NCBI GenBank assembly: GCA_003132125.1
Contig: PKWT01000210.1
Span: 1-5,384, forward strand
DNA length: 5,384 nt
Reading direction: 5' to 3'
Source of the DNA: Micrococcales bacterium
GTDB taxonomy: Bacteria > Actinomycetota > Actinomycetes > Actinomycetales > Dermatophilaceae
Below, piece after piece: positions 4,960 to 5,384 of the stretch. Under the pieces are notes generated by a model. That model was given only the letters and a program-made list of their open reading frames with translations, did no database searches and had not been told where the DNA came from. Position numbers and translations under genes: made by a program. Within the stretch, counting starts at the first letter, position 1; the number at the start of each line of letters is the position of its first letter.

Positions 4960-5384
4960 CCCTTCTGCACCTGTCACGCCCGGCGTTGCCGGCTCTCGTT
5001 CGGGCGTGTCGGCCCCGTCAGTGGATCAAGAACGTGTTGGTGCTCGCCGCGCCGGCGGCCGCTGGCATTGCGCTCCAGCCTCGAGCCGCCCTGCAGATGC
5101 TCGTCGCTGTCGTTGCCTTCGCCGTGGCCTCCTCGGGGATCTACCTGGTCAACGACGCCGTCGACGTCGAGGCCGACCGGGCCCATGCCACGAAACGCCT
5201 GCGCCCGGTCGCGTCAGGGGAGTTGTCCGTGCGTTCGGCCTGGGCTGCGGCGCTCGTGCTCCTGCCCGGCGCACTGGTGATCTCGGCATTGCTGACCTGG
5301 CAGCTGTTCGTGGTCATCGCGATCTACGAGGCCGTCCAGCTCTGGTACTGCCTGGGCATGAAGCACGAGCCCGTCATCGAGCTC
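4956..5384 (+). CDS. ubiA: UbiA-family prenyltransferase, probable decaprenyl-phosphate phosphoribosyltransferase (partial)
   Basis: The first 143 residues of a polytopic UbiA-family protein, open to the right edge. Full family members are near 300 residues, so about half is present. The Asp-rich motif is N66-D67-x2-D70-x3-D74 followed by R-x-HATKRLRPVASG (75-88), the pattern of DPPR synthases such as mycobacterial Rv3806c. RPRQWIKNVLV (19-29) and the later LGMKHEPVIEL (133-143) also fit that subfamily. The enzyme transfers 5-phosphoribose from PRPP to decaprenyl phosphate at the cytoplasmic membrane face, the first committed step to decaprenylphosphoryl arabinose or ribose. It follows the PAP2 gene with an ATGA overlap, the pairing expected for this pathway. 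Other UbiA prenyltransferases are possible, but the KRxRP context favours this assignment. Confidence 0.85.
   Translation, partial: MTLLHLSRPALPALVRACRPRQWIKNVLVLAAPAAAGIALQPRAALQMLVAVVAFAVASSGIYLVNDAVDVEADRAHATKRLRPVASGELSVRSAWAAALVLLPGALVISALLTWQLFVVIAIYEAVQLWYCLGMKHEPVIEL

Overview
This window looks like chromosomal DNA from a high-GC actinobacterium. Coding regions show strong G/C bias at third codon positions. The last two genes resemble the decaprenyl-phosphoribose (DPPR) phosphatase/synthase pair known from actinobacterial cell-wall synthesis. The first gene carries an N-terminal/membrane pattern I associate with uncharacterised actinobacterial b-cytochrome-like proteins. I cannot name a genus. 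No transposase, phage gene, tRNA, rRNA or CRISPR array is visible.

Left end (1-310): the first 20 codons of a gene running off the left edge on the minus strand, with a good ribosome binding site. Behind it lies a non-coding leader of about 250 bp rich in dyad symmetry. It holds a strong match (16/19) to the DtxR/IdeR iron-box consensus at 228-246 and a TGTGA/TCACA array at 97-112.

Redox block (311-3174): a minus-strand multi-pass membrane protein with heme-ligand-like histidines lies divergent to a plus-strand pair. The pair is a ferric-reductase-like transmembrane flavocytochrome with FAD and NAD(P)H domains (about 1152-2621) and a secreted or anchored FMN-binding-domain protein with a covalent flavinylation motif (2683-3174). 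Together they look like a route that carries electrons from cytoplasmic NAD(P)H through membrane hemes to an extracytoplasmic covalently bound flavin. The ApbE flavin transferase needed to load that flavin is not in the window. A 14-bp palindrome at 1019-1032 lies in the divergent promoter region.

Envelope block (3239-5384): a membrane-anchored phosphodiester glycosidase (NAGPA-type) gene, a PAP2 phosphatase gene and the start of a UbiA-type DPPR synthase gene are joined by two successive ATGA overlaps, so they are probably translationally coupled. The set suggests metabolism of polyprenyl-phosphoryl pentose for cell-envelope glycans, with the glycosidase as the unexplained partner. A perfect 13-bp stem with a 6-base loop (4910-4941) lies at the end of the PAP2 gene, 14 bases before the UbiA start codon. 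The redox and envelope blocks are separated by only 64 bp without an obvious terminator, so they may be one transcription unit.

Most notable leads: the iron box, the flavin electron-export module, the glycosidase/PAP2/UbiA coupling and the hairpin before the UbiA start.
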